DNA from: Oceanobacillus senegalensis
Lineage (GTDB): Bacteria > Bacillota > Bacilli > Bacillales > Amphibacillaceae
Length of the DNA: 64,000 nucleotides
Direction of reading: 5' to 3'
NCBI RefSeq assembly: GCF_900176885.1
Contig: NZ_LT839648.1
Location: 2,127,740 to 2,191,739 of the forward strand
The notes beneath the pieces were generated by a model. That model ran no database searches. It had not been told where the DNA came from and saw only the letters and a program-made list of their open reading frames with translations. The position numbers and the translations under genes were made by a program. This document shows positions 32,077 to 42,496 of this stretch, piece after piece (within the stretch, counting starts at the first letter, position 1; every line of letters starts with the position of its first letter).

Positions 32077-33888
32077 TTAACCTAATAACAATTTTTCAAA
32101 CTCATTCAACTTCTCTTCAAATACTTCTAATGCACCCATTATTGGCTGTTTGGATGTCATATCAACTCCGGCTTTTTTCAATACTTCAATTGGATAATCA
32201 CTGCTCCCAGCTTTCAAGAACTCTAGATAGCGATCGACAGCATTATCCCCTTCTGACAGAATTTGATTAGCTAGAGAAGTGGCTGCGGAATATCCTGTTG
32301 CATACTGATAAACATAATAATTATAATAAAAGTGAGGAATTCTCGCCCATTCTAAACCAATCTCTTCATCTGAAACAATTGCATCACCGTAATATTTCTT
32401 ATTAAGGTTATAATAAATCTCTGTTAACTTATCAGCTGTTAATGCCTCACCATTTTGTCCTCTAACATGAATATCATGTTCAAACTCCGCAAACATTGTT
32501 TGACGGAACACTGTACCACGAAAGCCTTCTAAAAAATGATTTAAAATATATAATTTTTCTTTCTCATCGCTAAGATTTTTTAATAAATAATCATTTAGTA
32601 AAGCTTCATTACATGTGGAAGCAACTTCTGCTACAAATATGGAATAATTTCCATAGCGGAATGGCTGATGTTTTCTTGTATAATAACTGTGTAGAGAATG
32701 CCCTAACTCATGCGCCAAAGTAAATGTATTATTAATATTATCTTGCCAGTTCAATAAAATATATGGGTTGGTTCCATAGGCGCCAGATGAATATGCTCCA
32801 CTACGCTTCCCTTTATTTTCTTCCACATCAATCCACCGATTCTCAAAGCCCTCTTTTAATACCTTACCATAATCTTCACCGAGTGGTGCTAACCCTTTAA
32901 GAACATAATCCTTTGCTTGTTCATAGTTTATTTCCATCTCCACATCTTTTACAAGAGGGGTATATATATCATACATGTGGAGTTCATCAACGTTTAAAAC
33001 TTTCTTACGAAGCTCAATGTAACGATGCATTAAAGGTAGTTTTTCATTTACAGCTTCCACTAGATTATCATATACCTTCTCTGGAATATTGTTGTTATCT
33101 AATGCTGATTGGCGAGCAGATTCATAATTCCTTACTTTTGCAGAGAAATTATGTGTTTTTACTGTACCACTGAGTGTTGATGCAAATGTATTTTTAAACT
33201 TGCCATACGTTTCATACATAGCTTTAAATGCATCTTCACGAACCCTACGATCCTTGGATTCCATAAACCGACTGTAGCGTCCATGTGTTACATCCACTTC
33301 TTCCCCATTCTCGTCCTTTATAGATGGAAAAGTTAAATCTGCATTATTAAGCATTCCAAATGTTTGTGAACCAGTTGATAACGCCTCTGAAGCTTCAGCT
33401 AATAAAGCTTCCTCTTTTTGACTCAATACATGGGGACGTTGACGTGTAATTTCATCTAATACCTTTTTATATAATTGCAATTCTTCTTTTTCGTTTAGAA
33501 AAGTATCTATCTTATCTTCATCCATTGCTAAAATTTCTGGTACAATAAAGCTCATGCTACTAGATGCTAATGTAAGAACATTCTCAGCTTGTGCATTTAA
33601 AGCCTGGTAAAAGGAATTTGTCGTATCTTGATCATAGCGCATATGCGCATATGTATATAGTTTTCCTAGCCGTTCAGATAATTGGTCCTGCATTTTTAAT
33701 AATTCATATAGCATATCTGCTGATTCGGACAATTTCCCTTGATATTTCTTAATTTCTGGTATATCTTCTTGTAATTTGTTAAATTCTGTTTTCCATTGAT
33801 CATCCGTTTCGAAAATATCCTCTAGTCTCCAAGTTTTTTCTTCTGGTAATTCTTCCCGCTTTGGTAATTCTTTAGCAGATTGTGCCAT
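32077..33888 (-). CDS. pepF: Oligoendopeptidase F
   Basis: This 603-residue M3B zinc metallopeptidase degrades oligopeptides in the cytoplasm. The active-site motif HELGHSLHSYY (HExxH) is present, with a downstream Glu ligand in EVASTCNEALL. The ATG at 33888 has AAAGGAGG 7 bases upstream; a frame extension to 33918 would place that site inside. Length is normal for PepF (about 600). It stands alone between coiA and the roxS array; pepF also follows coiA in B. subtilis. Confidence 0.95.
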   Translation of the reverse strand: MAQSAKELPKREELPEEKTWRLEDIFETDDQWKTEFNKLQEDIPEIKKYQGKLSESADMLYELLKMQDQLSERLGKLYTYAHMRYDQDTTNSFYQALNAQAENVLTLASSSMSFIVPEILAMDEDKIDTFLNEKEELQLYKKVLDEITRQRPHVLSQKEEALLAEASEALSTGSQTFGMLNNADLTFPSIKDENGEEVDVTHGRYSRFMESKDRRVREDAFKAMYETYGKFKNTFASTLSGTVKTHNFSAKVRNYESARQSALDNNNIPEKVYDNLVEAVNEKLPLMHRYIELRKKVLNVDELHMYDIYTPLVKDVEMEINYEQAKDYVLKGLAPLGEDYGKVLKEGFENRWIDVEENKGKRSGAYSSGAYGTNPYILLNWQDNINNTFTLAHELGHSLHSYYTRKHQPFRYGNYSIFVAEVASTCNEALLNDYLLKNLSDEKEKLYILNHFLEGFRGTVFRQTMFAEFEHDIHVRGQNGEALTADKLTEIYYNLNKKYYGDAIVSDEEIGLEWARIPHFYYNYYVYQYATGYSAATSLANQILSEGDNAVDRYLEFLKAGSSDYPIEVLKKAGVDMTSKQPIMGALEVFEEKLNEFEKLLLG

Positions 33889-33994
33889 TACAATTCCTCC
33901 TTTTATTTCATTACTCATTATAGTTCTAGATTTTGGAAAAAATTCCTTCCAAAATAATTCCCTTAGCTATTTAGTATTACGAAAGTAGGACAAA

Positions 33995-35188
33995 TCATGC
34001 TTGTATTTTGTTTTTATTCAATCGAATTAGTTCATCCATTAGCACATTATCTCCTTTTAACGCCTCTTCTATATTTGAATATTTTTCAAAATCCTTTACC
34101 TTAATATACGTATGCTTTGAATGAATGCATAATATACCAATTTGAGTTAAGTGTTGGAAATATTGTTTGATTGGGTGGTCATTAGAATTAATTAAAGGGA
34201 AAGTTGTTCTTGGCTGGAGGTGTTTTTTAAGTAATGATTCAACTGTTTGGATGGAGAATACTTTACCAATGGACATTGGCTTAAGCAATTCTAGACACAA
34301 TCTACTTTGCCAATCCCATAACGATGTCTTCATCCGATATTGAGAAGAAATTGGTAGATATACAATGGATGGTAGGTATTCAACGTGACTCCCTTTTAGA
34401 TATAACCATTGATACCATGCTAGTTCTTTTCCATAAACTTTTTTACTAGGCCTTAGACGAAAGCGTTTCTTCTCTTTTTGCCAAAGGTATAGTAATTCAT
34501 GATTTAAGAACCTTTTATACTTAAATAAATGTTGGAAAGGATGTTCATTTATTTTCTTTATTTCCATTTTCCCAATTGCTCGATTCGTTTTAGTGAAATA
34601 TAAGTCTTGTAGAGTAGTAAATTGCCGTGTATATGGACAAAAGTAATATAATACTGGTGGCAGATTAGAAGAAAAGCGATGGATAAATTGTTGTGTAAAT
34701 GCATTGATTTTAAAATGGTATGATGCTTCTCTACAAAAATGATTGGCACCTAATACCCAAATAGGTGTGATGCCGGCTGATAAATACCCTTCATTTCGCT
34801 TTTGAATAACGTTTAAAGGTATACGTGCACATTGATATTCTAATGCTATTCTTTTCTTATTTAGAACTAACAAGATATCCGGGCGTTGTCCAATATCTGG
34901 AATGTATTCTTCCAAGAAAGCGGATAACCCTTGACGCTTCAACCATTGATATAATAGCCATTTTCCTTGTTCATGATAGGTTCCTTCCCCACCATCAAAC
35001 GATGAACATTTTTCACTTTTATAATGAGCAAAGTGAGGAATAGTTTTCGGACCTGCCTTTATCAGAACGGGATGGTGGCACACAGGACAATAAAATTTTA
35101 TTTTTTTATCTTTTAATCTATGAACCTCATTTCTTTTTAAATGAATAAGCGTTATCAAATTCCCGTTTTCCAATTTTGCTTGCAACAT
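33995..35188 (-). CDS. coiA: Competence protein CoiA family
   Basis: This 397-residue protein belongs to the CoiA family, needed for transformation in several Firmicutes, probably in processing incoming DNA. An N-terminal zinc-ribbon-like segment, FYCPVCHHPVLIKAG with PHFAH, is followed by a nuclease-like core with RPDILLVLNKKRIALEYQ, which fits a PD-(D/E)xK active site (RPD, then E-x-Q). The chosen ATG is 11 bases from AGGAGG. Its place between mecA and pepF matches B. subtilis yjbF. Confidence 0.88.
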   Translation of the reverse strand: MLQAKLENGNLITLIHLKRNEVHRLKDKKIKFYCPVCHHPVLIKAGPKTIPHFAHYKSEKCSSFDGGEGTYHEQGKWLLYQWLKRQGLSAFLEEYIPDIGQRPDILLVLNKKRIALEYQCARIPLNVIQKRNEGYLSAGITPIWVLGANHFCREASYHFKINAFTQQFIHRFSSNLPPVLYYFCPYTRQFTTLQDLYFTKTNRAIGKMEIKKINEHPFQHLFKYKRFLNHELLYLWQKEKKRFRLRPSKKVYGKELAWYQWLYLKGSHVEYLPSIVYLPISSQYRMKTSLWDWQSRLCLELLKPMSIGKVFSIQTVESLLKKHLQPRTTFPLINSNDHPIKQYFQHLTQIGILCIHSKHTYIKVKDFEKYSNIEEALKGDNVLMDELIRLNKNKIQA

Positions 35189-35520
35189 ATCATATATCAC
35201 CTCCTCCCTATATTCGACAATAATTTGCATTTTCCTGCATACTCTACATATTTTATCTGCTGCTTTCTAAAAAATTATTGTTTTTGACAAAACGTCTATA
35301 GCATGTTCACTAACTTAATACGAGAATTAGTGGTAAATACCGCGAAAGACATACTCTACACTTTTCGTGTATTTCCCGTAGCTGGGCTAATGCTACTTTA
35401 TTTGTTGATTAATTAGAGCGAAGGACGATCGTCTTCTTAAACAAAAAACATTTTCTGCATTTTATGTAAAGAAATACGAAATGGAGCAAAATAAATAGAC
35501 ACCCATATAATAACGAGTGT
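35189..35520. other. Intergenic region between mecA and coiA
   Basis: No gene is supported. It holds the mecA terminator (35496-35523) and the coiA ribosome-binding site. A hairpin-like stretch CGCGAAAGACAT...GTGTATTTCCCG at about 35341-35380 is noted without interpretation. Confidence 0.4.
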
Positions 35521-35523
35521 CTA
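35496..35523 (-). terminator. Terminator at the end of mecA
   Basis: TAGACAC (35496-35502) and GTGTCTA (35517-35523) pair; the arm contains the mecA stop codon region. The tail TTTATTTTG is only partly U-rich. Confidence 0.55.
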
Positions 35524-36192
35524 TACTTGAGCAGGAAAGTATGATTTTATTTGTTCAAATGCATTGTATTCAAAAAGTTTCTTTCCATATTCTTCTAGAA
35601 CATGTATTGACATATCCGAATCATTTGAAAACTCTAGCACCTGACTAATTAAATCCTCTTGCAAGTGATCATCTAACAAGTCTGGAGAAAATTCCATTAA
35701 TAAGTAGTATTTATTATTATATGAGTATAGCGTTTCATCTACACTGTCTGTATCATCCTGGAAATAATGACTTAATTGAATGGCATCCTCAAAATTGTTG
35801 AATTCTGTAATAATCCATAATGCATCTTCAATCATATCTTCATCGGTATCTGGAACATTTTTACCAAACTTATCTTCCAATAAGTCTTCAATTTTATCTT
35901 CAAAATGCTCATCAATTAACCCATCATGTGTATGAAGTTCACCATTTTTAGTGATTTTGGCTTTTGTTACAATTATCTCTAACCCTTTTTCCAGTGCTTG
36001 AACTTGAATCCATAATGGACCATCCACATTAAAATCTTCTTTATAGTTGACTTCATCCATCATTTGCCAGAAAAGCTGTTCACTTCTTTCTCGGTCATAC
36101 CAGATTTCCTCTCGCTCAAACCCCAGATCCTCAATATCTAAATACGAAATGTAAAATTTAACGGTATTCTCATTAATTCTTTCTATATCCAT
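35521..36192 (-). CDS. mecA: Adaptor protein MecA
   Basis: This 223-residue adaptor delivers substrates such as ComK to the ClpCP protease. The N-terminal domain (MDIERINENTVKFYISYLDI) recognises the substrate, an acidic linker follows, and the C-terminal domain (about 110-223) binds ClpC. The ATG at 36192 follows AAGGGAG; a long upstream extension of the frame to 36327 is not MecA-like. It is next to spx and coiA as in B. subtilis. Confidence 0.94.
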   Translation of the reverse strand: MDIERINENTVKFYISYLDIEDLGFEREEIWYDRERSEQLFWQMMDEVNYKEDFNVDGPLWIQVQALEKGLEIIVTKAKITKNGELHTHDGLIDEHFEDKIEDLLEDKFGKNVPDTDEDMIEDALWIITEFNNFEDAIQLSHYFQDDTDSVDETLYSYNNKYYLLMEFSPDLLDDHLQEDLISQVLEFSNDSDMSIHVLEEYGKKLFEYNAFEQIKSYFPAQV

Positions 36193-36632
36193 TTTTTCTT
36201 TCTCTCCCTTCTTATTAGAAAAAATGTTTAACTTCATTTTCTTAACTTTAAAGTATAAACAGTTAGGTGGAGAGACTACTTCACCATAATCTATATGCAT
36301 TGATAAAAATATTTCTTCTTTTAGCAATTACTATCTAACCATTCATTCTTCAGGTGTTACTTCCATTGTATGATAGTGTACGGTAAGTTGGAAATTAATA
36401 TGCCCAGAATTTATAAAATATTTTCTTCTTCATTTCCCACCATATCTTTTCACCATGACAAACGAAAAATATTATAAGGATAGTTAGTATTGTATTCTAA
36501 ACCATTCACGCATTTTTGTCACGACATATAAACTAGGAAAATACAGGATATTAGAATAAAAACGCAGAATAAAAGTATTCTGCGTTTTTCTTATATTAAA
36601 TCAATATAGAGATTGTTCAAACACACTTTCGA
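36193..36632. other. Intergenic region between spx and mecA
   Basis: These 440 bp include the spx terminator and presumably the mecA promoter. The open frame continuing upstream of mecA (to 36327) has no ribosome-binding site and I regard it as chance. No other structure stands out. Confidence 0.4.
36558..36588. terminator. Terminator of spx
   Basis: AAAACGCAGAATA and TATTCTGCGTTTT form a perfect 13-bp stem with a 4-base loop. U-tracts are found on both strands. It lies 45 bases after the spx stop. Confidence 0.9.
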
Positions 36633-37028
36633 TTAATTAACCATTCTTTGTGCTTCTCGTAATTGAAAGGTTCGGACTGTTCTAGGAAGAAACCTACGAA
36701 TCTCATCTTCGTTATAACCAACTTGAAGACGCTTCTCATCAAGTATAATCGGTCTCCTTAACAAACCAGGGTTTTTCTGAATTAAATGGAATAGTTCCTT
36801 CATTGGAAGCTGTTCAATATTTACATCTAATTTTTGAAAAACCTTAGAACGTGTTGAAATAATCTCATCAGTTCCATCTTCAGTCATTCGTAATATTTCT
36901 TTAATCTCATCCAATGTTAAAGGGTCAGAGAATATATTACGCTCTTTATATGGTATGTTATGTTTTTCTAACCATGCTTTTGCTTTTCTGCAAGATGTAC
37001 AACTTGGTGAGGTATAAAGTGTAACCAT
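36633..37028 (-). CDS. spx: Transcriptional regulator Spx
   Basis: This 131-residue ArsC-like protein binds the alpha subunit of RNA polymerase and redirects transcription under disulfide stress. The redox switch CxxC is in [14 protein letters not shown] (C10, C13), and the polymerase-binding glycine and [20 protein letters not shown] segment are intact. It is normally degraded by ClpXP with SpxH, encoded at 29596. AGGAGTG precedes the ATG. The upstream yjbC-like gene is its usual neighbour. Confidence 0.96.
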   Translation of the reverse strand: MVTLYTSPSCTSCRKAKAWLEKHNIPYKERNIFSDPLTLDEIKEILRMTEDGTDEIISTRSKVFQKLDVNIEQLPMKELFHLIQKNPGLLRRPIILDEKRLQVGYNEDEIRRFLPRTVRTFQLREAQRMVN

Positions 37029-37363
37029 GTTACTTCACTCCTCATTCTATTAAGAATATAAGATTTCCATGTAACTTTTGAAAACTTATTTCATTATTAA
37101 ATTAAAATAAGTTTAAATAACCTTTATGTATTAGTATACTACACTTGTCAAGTAAAAGGTAGAGGGTAATTTAGAAATATAAGGTAATTTTTATTAGTTC
37201 ATAGAAAGTTCTTATTTACTATATAAATATACCCTTATCCTTTTTCATCTAAACCCCCCAAATTGAAAAATGTTATAAATTTTAAAATGCCTCTTCTTAT
37301 AATTTAGTCTATATTTTAAACCAAACAGTTGAAAGCAGTACGTAATAAACGCACTGCTCATCT
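37029..37363. other. Upstream region of spx
   Basis: No gene is seen in these 335 bp. On the minus strand TTGACA (37147-37152) with CATAAA 18 bases downstream may be a spx promoter. B. subtilis spx has several stress promoters; I could not resolve others. Confidence 0.4.
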
Positions 37364-37951
37364 TTAACCTTTCGTCTCTAAATTTCCCAGTATATCTTCA
37401 GAATTACGATTCTCATCATAACTTAATACTTCTTTTGCGGGCTGATAGGATTTCCCATATATTTCTTCATCTTTATACGTGTGAATATCTTCGTACATTC
37501 TCTTCATCTGCTTATAAATTACTTCTTCTGAATCATCGGTAGGTGACCAATACAAAATTTCCATTGGTGTTTCTTCATTTGTAGCTAATGACCTGCGATT
37601 ATAGCCTATAGACTGTGCATGAGTAAAACCCTCTCTCTGATAAAAATGTAACCTTTTTTCTGTATCAGAATCATCATAATCAATGGGTTCAACTTCAAGA
37701 ATAATCGGTTTATTCTTTGCCTTAAGCTTTTCAATTAATTGATGACCAATTCCTTGACCTCGAGTTTCACTGGATACCCAAATATAATCTATAAAAATAA
37801 ATGTTTCGAATTCGGCGTACATTAATACATGTGTCGGACTTTCATCTTTATGGTAAACGTCCCCTTTTTCCTCTAACAATAACTCCATGTGTTTTTTTGA
37901 CTTCATTTCTTCAATCGGAAAGTACTTTTTTAACTTATCGTACCAATTCAT
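37364..37951 (-). CDS. yjbC: GNAT-family acetyltransferase, YjbC-like
   Basis: This 195-residue protein has the GNAT acetyl-CoA binding loop in IWVSSETRGQGIGHQLIEKL (R-G-Q-G-I-G) and the strand LHFYQREGFTHAQSIG. A charged C-terminal tail of about 50 residues follows. AAAGGGG precedes the ATG. Its position directly upstream of spx is that of yjbC in B. subtilis, where the two are cotranscribed. The acceptor substrate is unknown. Confidence 0.88.
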   Translation of the reverse strand: MNWYDKLKKYFPIEEMKSKKHMELLLEEKGDVYHKDESPTHVLMYAEFETFIFIDYIWVSSETRGQGIGHQLIEKLKAKNKPIILEVEPIDYDDSDTEKRLHFYQREGFTHAQSIGYNRRSLATNEETPMEILYWSPTDDSEEVIYKQMKRMYEDIHTYKDEEIYGKSYQPAKEVLSYDENRNSEDILGNLETKG

Positions 37952-38176
37952 TAAACTACCCCTTTTGTTTTTGTCCCGTATCTAAACAGGCAATCCAAAA
38001 CTTTTTACCTTTTTAGTATAACCAACGATAAACAATTTGAAAAACAGCGATAAACATGAAAAATAGACATTATATTCCATTTTGAACAATGAAGTTAAGT
38101 TAATAGAGCTGACCTCCTATTTACATGAAATCCACTCTATATCTTCCAATTCCTGTAACCATTTCAGCTAAAACGG

Positions 38177-39400
38177 TCAGGTTTTATTTTTTCCGACTAA
38201 ATAGTCCACGTTTTTGGTATAATTATTAGCCGCATTCCATAGTAAAAATTCATTAATCCCATTCTCATATAACGCTTTAATTTGCGCCTCTACTTCCTTT
38301 TTCCCATATTCCTTTGTCTGTCCGGTATACAGCCAAGGTGCCTCAAAATCTTGAATCCAAGGTCTGGATGTTGGTGGATTCTCCAACGCTTCCAAAACTT
38401 CATTTTCTACCTTGGCATACGAACTAATCAGACGATATGGTTCCGTATCAGGTAACCTAATTCCGAAATAGTTCTCAGACCAATGACTTGGATAGATCAT
38501 AGATGAAATTACATCAACCTGACTGGAAATCCTTGAAAAGTTCTGTCCAATTCCTGGCGTTTCCTCCATGGTAGCTGCATAACCAAAAATGTCAACAGAA
38601 ACATCTACACCATAACTCATTAATTCATCTTTAGCATACCCTACAAAATTTGTTACAGCTTCCACACGTTTTTTAATATTATTCATATTAATATCTTTAT
38701 AATCCCCCATGGAATAATCTAATTCGTTATCCATTTTTTCAAATCCTTCAGGAAATCGAACATAGTCGAATTGTATTTCTTTAAACCCGGTTTTAGCAGC
38801 CATTTTTGCAATTCCTACATTATATTCCCAAACTTCTCGTAGAAAAGGATTAACGAAAGCTTCTCCATTTCCATTTCTCCATATTTCTCCATTTTCTTTA
38901 AAGGATAAATCTGGCCTTTTTTGTGCGAGCACAGAATCTTTAAAAACAACAATTCTTGCAATAGGATAGATGTTTTTCTCTTCTAATGTTTTCATCATGC
39001 CTTTTGGATCATCAATATAATTTTTTGCAATGTCGGCATAAGGGGAATCGGGAGGAACTTGAAATGTTAAGTTACCATGATCGTCTTTTACATCAATAAC
39101 CATTGTATTCAAATCCGTTGACCCCACTAATTCTACCAATGAATGGAATCGACTGGATCCAGCAGAATGACCAGTAACATAAATACCTCTTACCGCATCT
39201 GGATATTCAAAAGTATAGGCTGAATCAGACATAAAACGTTGATTTTTGTTTTCTGCCCCCATTACGTTTATTCCTATATCCCTTTTAGAATGGGAAGCTA
39301 CAGCCGCTATTGCTTCACTCCCAATATCCATAGGTAGAGACAGCATAACAAGGAGAATCGCCATGATGAAGCTTACAAACCATAGGATTTTTCTTCCCAT
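38177..39400 (-). CDS. Putative membrane-anchored glycoside hydrolase (DUF4015)
   Basis: This 407-residue protein has an N-terminal membrane segment (about 5-25) and a barrel domain resembling putative glycoside hydrolases (PF13200): RGIYVTGHSAGSS, VIDVKDDHGNLTF, EIQFDYVRFPEGF and VDVSVDIFGYAA are typical strand ends with acidic residues. It is probably extracellular and anchored. The ATG at 39400 has AAGGAG 9 bases upstream; upstream in-frame ATGs overlap that site. Substrate unknown. Confidence 0.85.
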   Translation of the reverse strand: MGRKILWFVSFIMAILLVMLSLPMDIGSEAIAAVASHSKRDIGINVMGAENKNQRFMSDSAYTFEYPDAVRGIYVTGHSAGSSRFHSLVELVGSTDLNTMVIDVKDDHGNLTFQVPPDSPYADIAKNYIDDPKGMMKTLEEKNIYPIARIVVFKDSVLAQKRPDLSFKENGEIWRNGNGEAFVNPFLREVWEYNVGIAKMAAKTGFKEIQFDYVRFPEGFEKMDNELDYSMGDYKDINMNNIKKRVEAVTNFVGYAKDELMSYGVDVSVDIFGYAATMEETPGIGQNFSRISSQVDVISSMIYPSHWSENYFGIRLPDTEPYRLISSYAKVENEVLEALENPPTSRPWIQDFEAPWLYTGQTKEYGKKEVEAQIKALYENGINEFLLWNAANNYTKNVDYLVGKNKT

Positions 39401-39531
39401 TTTATCCATCTCCTTAAAATTAATCATATTATAATCATCTTTAAGTATATTTTATGGTTGTTCGTGATGAATATAATATGTAATTTAAGGCTATGTTTCC
39501 AATAGGAATTCATTTAGAATGTTAAAAAGCT

Positions 39532-41370
39532 TTACTTTGGTTCAACTAGCACAATAAGGTGATTGCCTTCCTCTAACGTAATTTTTTCTTGTAAGGTAAT
39601 AAATTCAATTTGACGATTTTTTTTACGTACACATAAAGGAATGATTCCTTTCGTATGGAGTTCATTTTTTATGGCCGTTTGCTTAGCACTGATTTCTATC
39701 GCCTCAATCGTATGGCCGATGTTTATTTTTCGATTCAATTCCGTAAAGACTGCTTCTTCTCCAAAGAGAATACGGGCATGTAACGATAAGGGAACATCAT
39801 TGGATTCAGCATTTCCGTATACCGGTAAGGCAAACGTATTATTATATCCAAATTCAGGTACATAGGATTGACATACCAAAGCATTATAAGCGGTATCTCC
39901 CGTCATCGCTAATATACTTTCATATGGAGTTAAATCAATTTCAAATTCGGAATGTTCTTCTAGTATCTCTCCACGGTATGTCGGAATTTCTAAATCTTTT
40001 GCAGGTAGCAAGCGTTCATTGGAGTTGTCACTAATTAGAACAGGTGTCCCTAGATTCTTTAGCTGTTCAGCAAATGCAACCGCAAAGCTACTTGCTCCAA
40101 CGATTAACACTCCTGGTGGATTTGTATTTGCTAGGTCCAATTTTCTGGCAATCGGCCCAAGTGAAAATCCATGTACACATACCGTAATAAACACAAGTGC
40201 AAAGGTTAAAGCAGTCAAAATGGAAGCACCCTGATACCCGTCATTCAATAACATTTCTGCAAAATAACCAGAAACGGTTAAAGCGACAATTCCTCTTGGA
40301 GCAATCCATCCAATTAATGTTTTTTCTTGTAAGGTCAGTTCCGTATTTATAGTCGAGATAAAAATAGAAAGTGGGCGCACCAAAAATAACATAGCTAATA
40401 CAAAGCTAATAATTGGCCAGCTAAATATATCTAAGATGGTTTCTCTAGTTAAAGAAGCAGTGAGTAAAATAAAGACCGTTGAAGTTAATAGGACGGAAAT
40501 ATTTTCAATAAAATGTCCTACACTACTAATGGAACGAACATATCTTCCTGTTCGAGCTAAAGTTAATCCCATCACTGTCACAGCAAGCATTCCTGTTTCA
40601 TGCATAATAACCTCTGCAATACTAAAACAAATAAAAACAAATGACAAAATAATTGGTGATTTTAAGTATTCTGGAAACCAACCTTTACTTACTAAAAGGC
40701 TTACAAATAAACCAATTCCTAGACCAAGTAGGAAAGCCAAAACACATCCTAGAAAGAATGGAATTAGATCACTGATATGAAAAGAAGTACGGCCTATCAC
40801 CTTGATGATTTCATAAGCAAATAAAGCAAGTAATGGACCTATGGGATCTACAATGATTCCTTCCCATTTAAGGACGGCAGCAGTTCTTGGCTTTAATTTT
40901 GCTTGTCTTAATAAAGGTATGATGACGGTTGGCCCTGTAACAACAAATAACCCCCCGATAATAAAGGATATTTCTAGACTAAGTCCTGCAATATAATGTG
41001 CTGCTAAAGAACCCCCTATCCAAGCTAAAAAAGCACCAAAAGTAACTACTCGAAATACAGACTTCGATATACCTCTTACTTCTCGAATATCTAAGCTTGT
41101 ACTTCCTTCAAAGAGAATAACCGCTACAGCTAGTGAAATGATGGGACTGTACAAATCACCCAGTGCCTCTTTCGGATTAATCAAACCAAAAACCGGACCA
41201 ATAAGTAATCCAGCAATAGACATGATAACAATGGAAGGCCACTGAATTCTCCATGCTAGCCATTGTGAAAAAATCCCCAATACAATAACAGTTATTATGG
41301 CTAACAAAATGTATTCTTGAATATGAATCACCTTCTTAATGTATGTTGTAATATGTATCTCGTTTTTCAC
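39532..41370 (-). CDS. CPA1-family Na+/H+ antiporter with TrkA-like domains
   Basis: This protein of up to 612 residues has about 12 membrane segments in the first 400 residues, with the ion-binding region FVVTGPTVIIPLL and WEGIIVDPIGPLLALF. A Rossmann-like TrkA-N segment (GVLIVGASSFAVAFAEQL) and a TrkA-C-like end follow. It should exchange cations for protons, useful in saline or alkaline habitats. The start is uncertain: the GTG used here has no ribosome-binding site, and AAGAAGGTG further in could serve an internal non-ATG start about 14-22 codons later. Confidence 0.85.
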   Translation of the reverse strand: MKNEIHITTYIKKVIHIQEYILLAIITVIVLGIFSQWLAWRIQWPSIVIMSIAGLLIGPVFGLINPKEALGDLYSPIISLAVAVILFEGSTSLDIREVRGISKSVFRVVTFGAFLAWIGGSLAAHYIAGLSLEISFIIGGLFVVTGPTVIIPLLRQAKLKPRTAAVLKWEGIIVDPIGPLLALFAYEIIKVIGRTSFHISDLIPFFLGCVLAFLLGLGIGLFVSLLVSKGWFPEYLKSPIILSFVFICFSIAEVIMHETGMLAVTVMGLTLARTGRYVRSISSVGHFIENISVLLTSTVFILLTASLTRETILDIFSWPIISFVLAMLFLVRPLSIFISTINTELTLQEKTLIGWIAPRGIVALTVSGYFAEMLLNDGYQGASILTALTFALVFITVCVHGFSLGPIARKLDLANTNPPGVLIVGASSFAVAFAEQLKNLGTPVLISDNSNERLLPAKDLEIPTYRGEILEEHSEFEIDLTPYESILAMTGDTAYNALVCQSYVPEFGYNNTFALPVYGNAESNDVPLSLHARILFGEEAVFTELNRKINIGHTIEAIEISAKQTAIKNELHTKGIIPLCVRKKNRQIEFITLQEKITLEEGNHLIVLVEPK

Positions 41371-41460
41371 ATAGTTTGAAGACGTTTTTCGTTAATTATT
41401 CATGACAAGCAAGCTTCAAAAGTAAGCATCACACAAGTCCTGTTTTAGCCCTTACCATGC

Positions 41461-41498
41461 AAAAAGCCTGCTTATTTTTGTTGATAAGACAGGCTTTT
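41461..41498 (-). terminator. Terminator of the metallo-hydrolase gene
   Basis: AAAAGCCTG-CTTAT and ATAAG-CAGGCTTTT (41462-41497) form a stem with one bulge; U-tracts are present on both sides. Confidence 0.75.
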
Positions 41499-41506
41499 AA
41501 ATTACT

Positions 41507-42364
41507 TTAATGTAATTTTTTATTTATATACTTCCCATAATCGGGAATTGCAATACTATCGAAATCTTGAACCAAAGTTTCTAAGCTCTTTGATAATAAT
41601 TCTCCAGACATCGGTAACCCATGTCCAGTTACTGCAATATTAGGATTCAATTCTTCTAATTTAATAACCGATTGCTTTGCAGCTTTCCAGTCAGTTGTAA
41701 GATATCTTGGTGGTCCGTTTATTTCCTGCTCCTGTGTCAATACCTTGTAAAGAGAATCTTGTTTGACGGTAACAAACGCATCTCCCGCTATTAATGTTCT
41801 ATCGTTTTCTCTAAAAAATGATACATGTCCTGGTGTATGACCAGGTGTATGAATCCAACGAAAATCAGGCATGTGAGGAACAGAACCATCAGATGGAAGC
41901 ATTTCTACTTTATTTCCTAAATTAATGGGTTCATTCGGAAACATTGGGGACATTTTTGCTACCATGCCACCTTCTACGGTTGGATCTGGTTCTGGATAAT
42001 TTTTTTGTCCTGTTAAAAAGGGCAGCTCTAATTCATGTGCGTAGACAGGAACCTCCCAATGTTTAACCAATTCAATGACAGCTCCGACATGATCAAAATG
42101 ACCATGCGTTAAAATAATTGCTTTCGGTCGTGCATTTTCACCATATCTTTCTTCCGTAACTGAGATAATTTCGTCAGCAGACTTAGGCATTCCTGCATCA
42201 ACTAATACAAATTCCTTTGATTCCGGATTTCCAACTAAACAAATGTTGACAATTTGAACGGTATGGCAGAATAGATCTGGTAATACATCCATTCCCACTC
42301 CACTTCCTACCGATGTAGTAGGAATATATTTGTAATCACTACCGTAATTTATCTCCTTTTCCAA
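41507..42364 (-). CDS. MBL-fold metallo-hydrolase
   Basis: This 285-residue protein has the metallo-beta-lactamase fold. The zinc motif THGHFDHVG (HxHxDH) is followed by HTPGHTPGHVSF and IAGDAF, which supply the remaining ligands. It may hydrolyse a lactone or thioester, as glyoxalase II-like relatives do. I chose a TTG start at 42364 because GGAGGAGG lies 6-8 bases upstream; the ATG at 42385 lies before that site. Not obviously linked to its neighbours. Confidence 0.88.
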   Translation of the reverse strand: MEKEINYGSDYKYIPTTSVGSGVGMDVLPDLFCHTVQIVNICLVGNPESKEFVLVDAGMPKSADEIISVTEERYGENARPKAIILTHGHFDHVGAVIELVKHWEVPVYAHELELPFLTGQKNYPEPDPTVEGGMVAKMSPMFPNEPINLGNKVEMLPSDGSVPHMPDFRWIHTPGHTPGHVSFFRENDRTLIAGDAFVTVKQDSLYKVLTQEQEINGPPRYLTTDWKAAKQSVIKLEELNPNIAVTGHGLPMSGELLSKSLETLVQDFDSIAIPDYGKYINKKLH

Positions 42365-42496
42365 AATAACCCTCCTCCAATTCATACCTCATATCTATTT
42401 TTCCAATTTCAAAAATAAATATTTACGTAATTCGGTATTACCAGGGATATCCTAAATAAGGGAATAGACGACAGTAATAAATAGTACTAATACCAG

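Noticed and set aside
36193-36327. N-terminal extension of MecA
   Set aside because: The added residues do not resemble MecA, and the ribosome-binding site lies after them.
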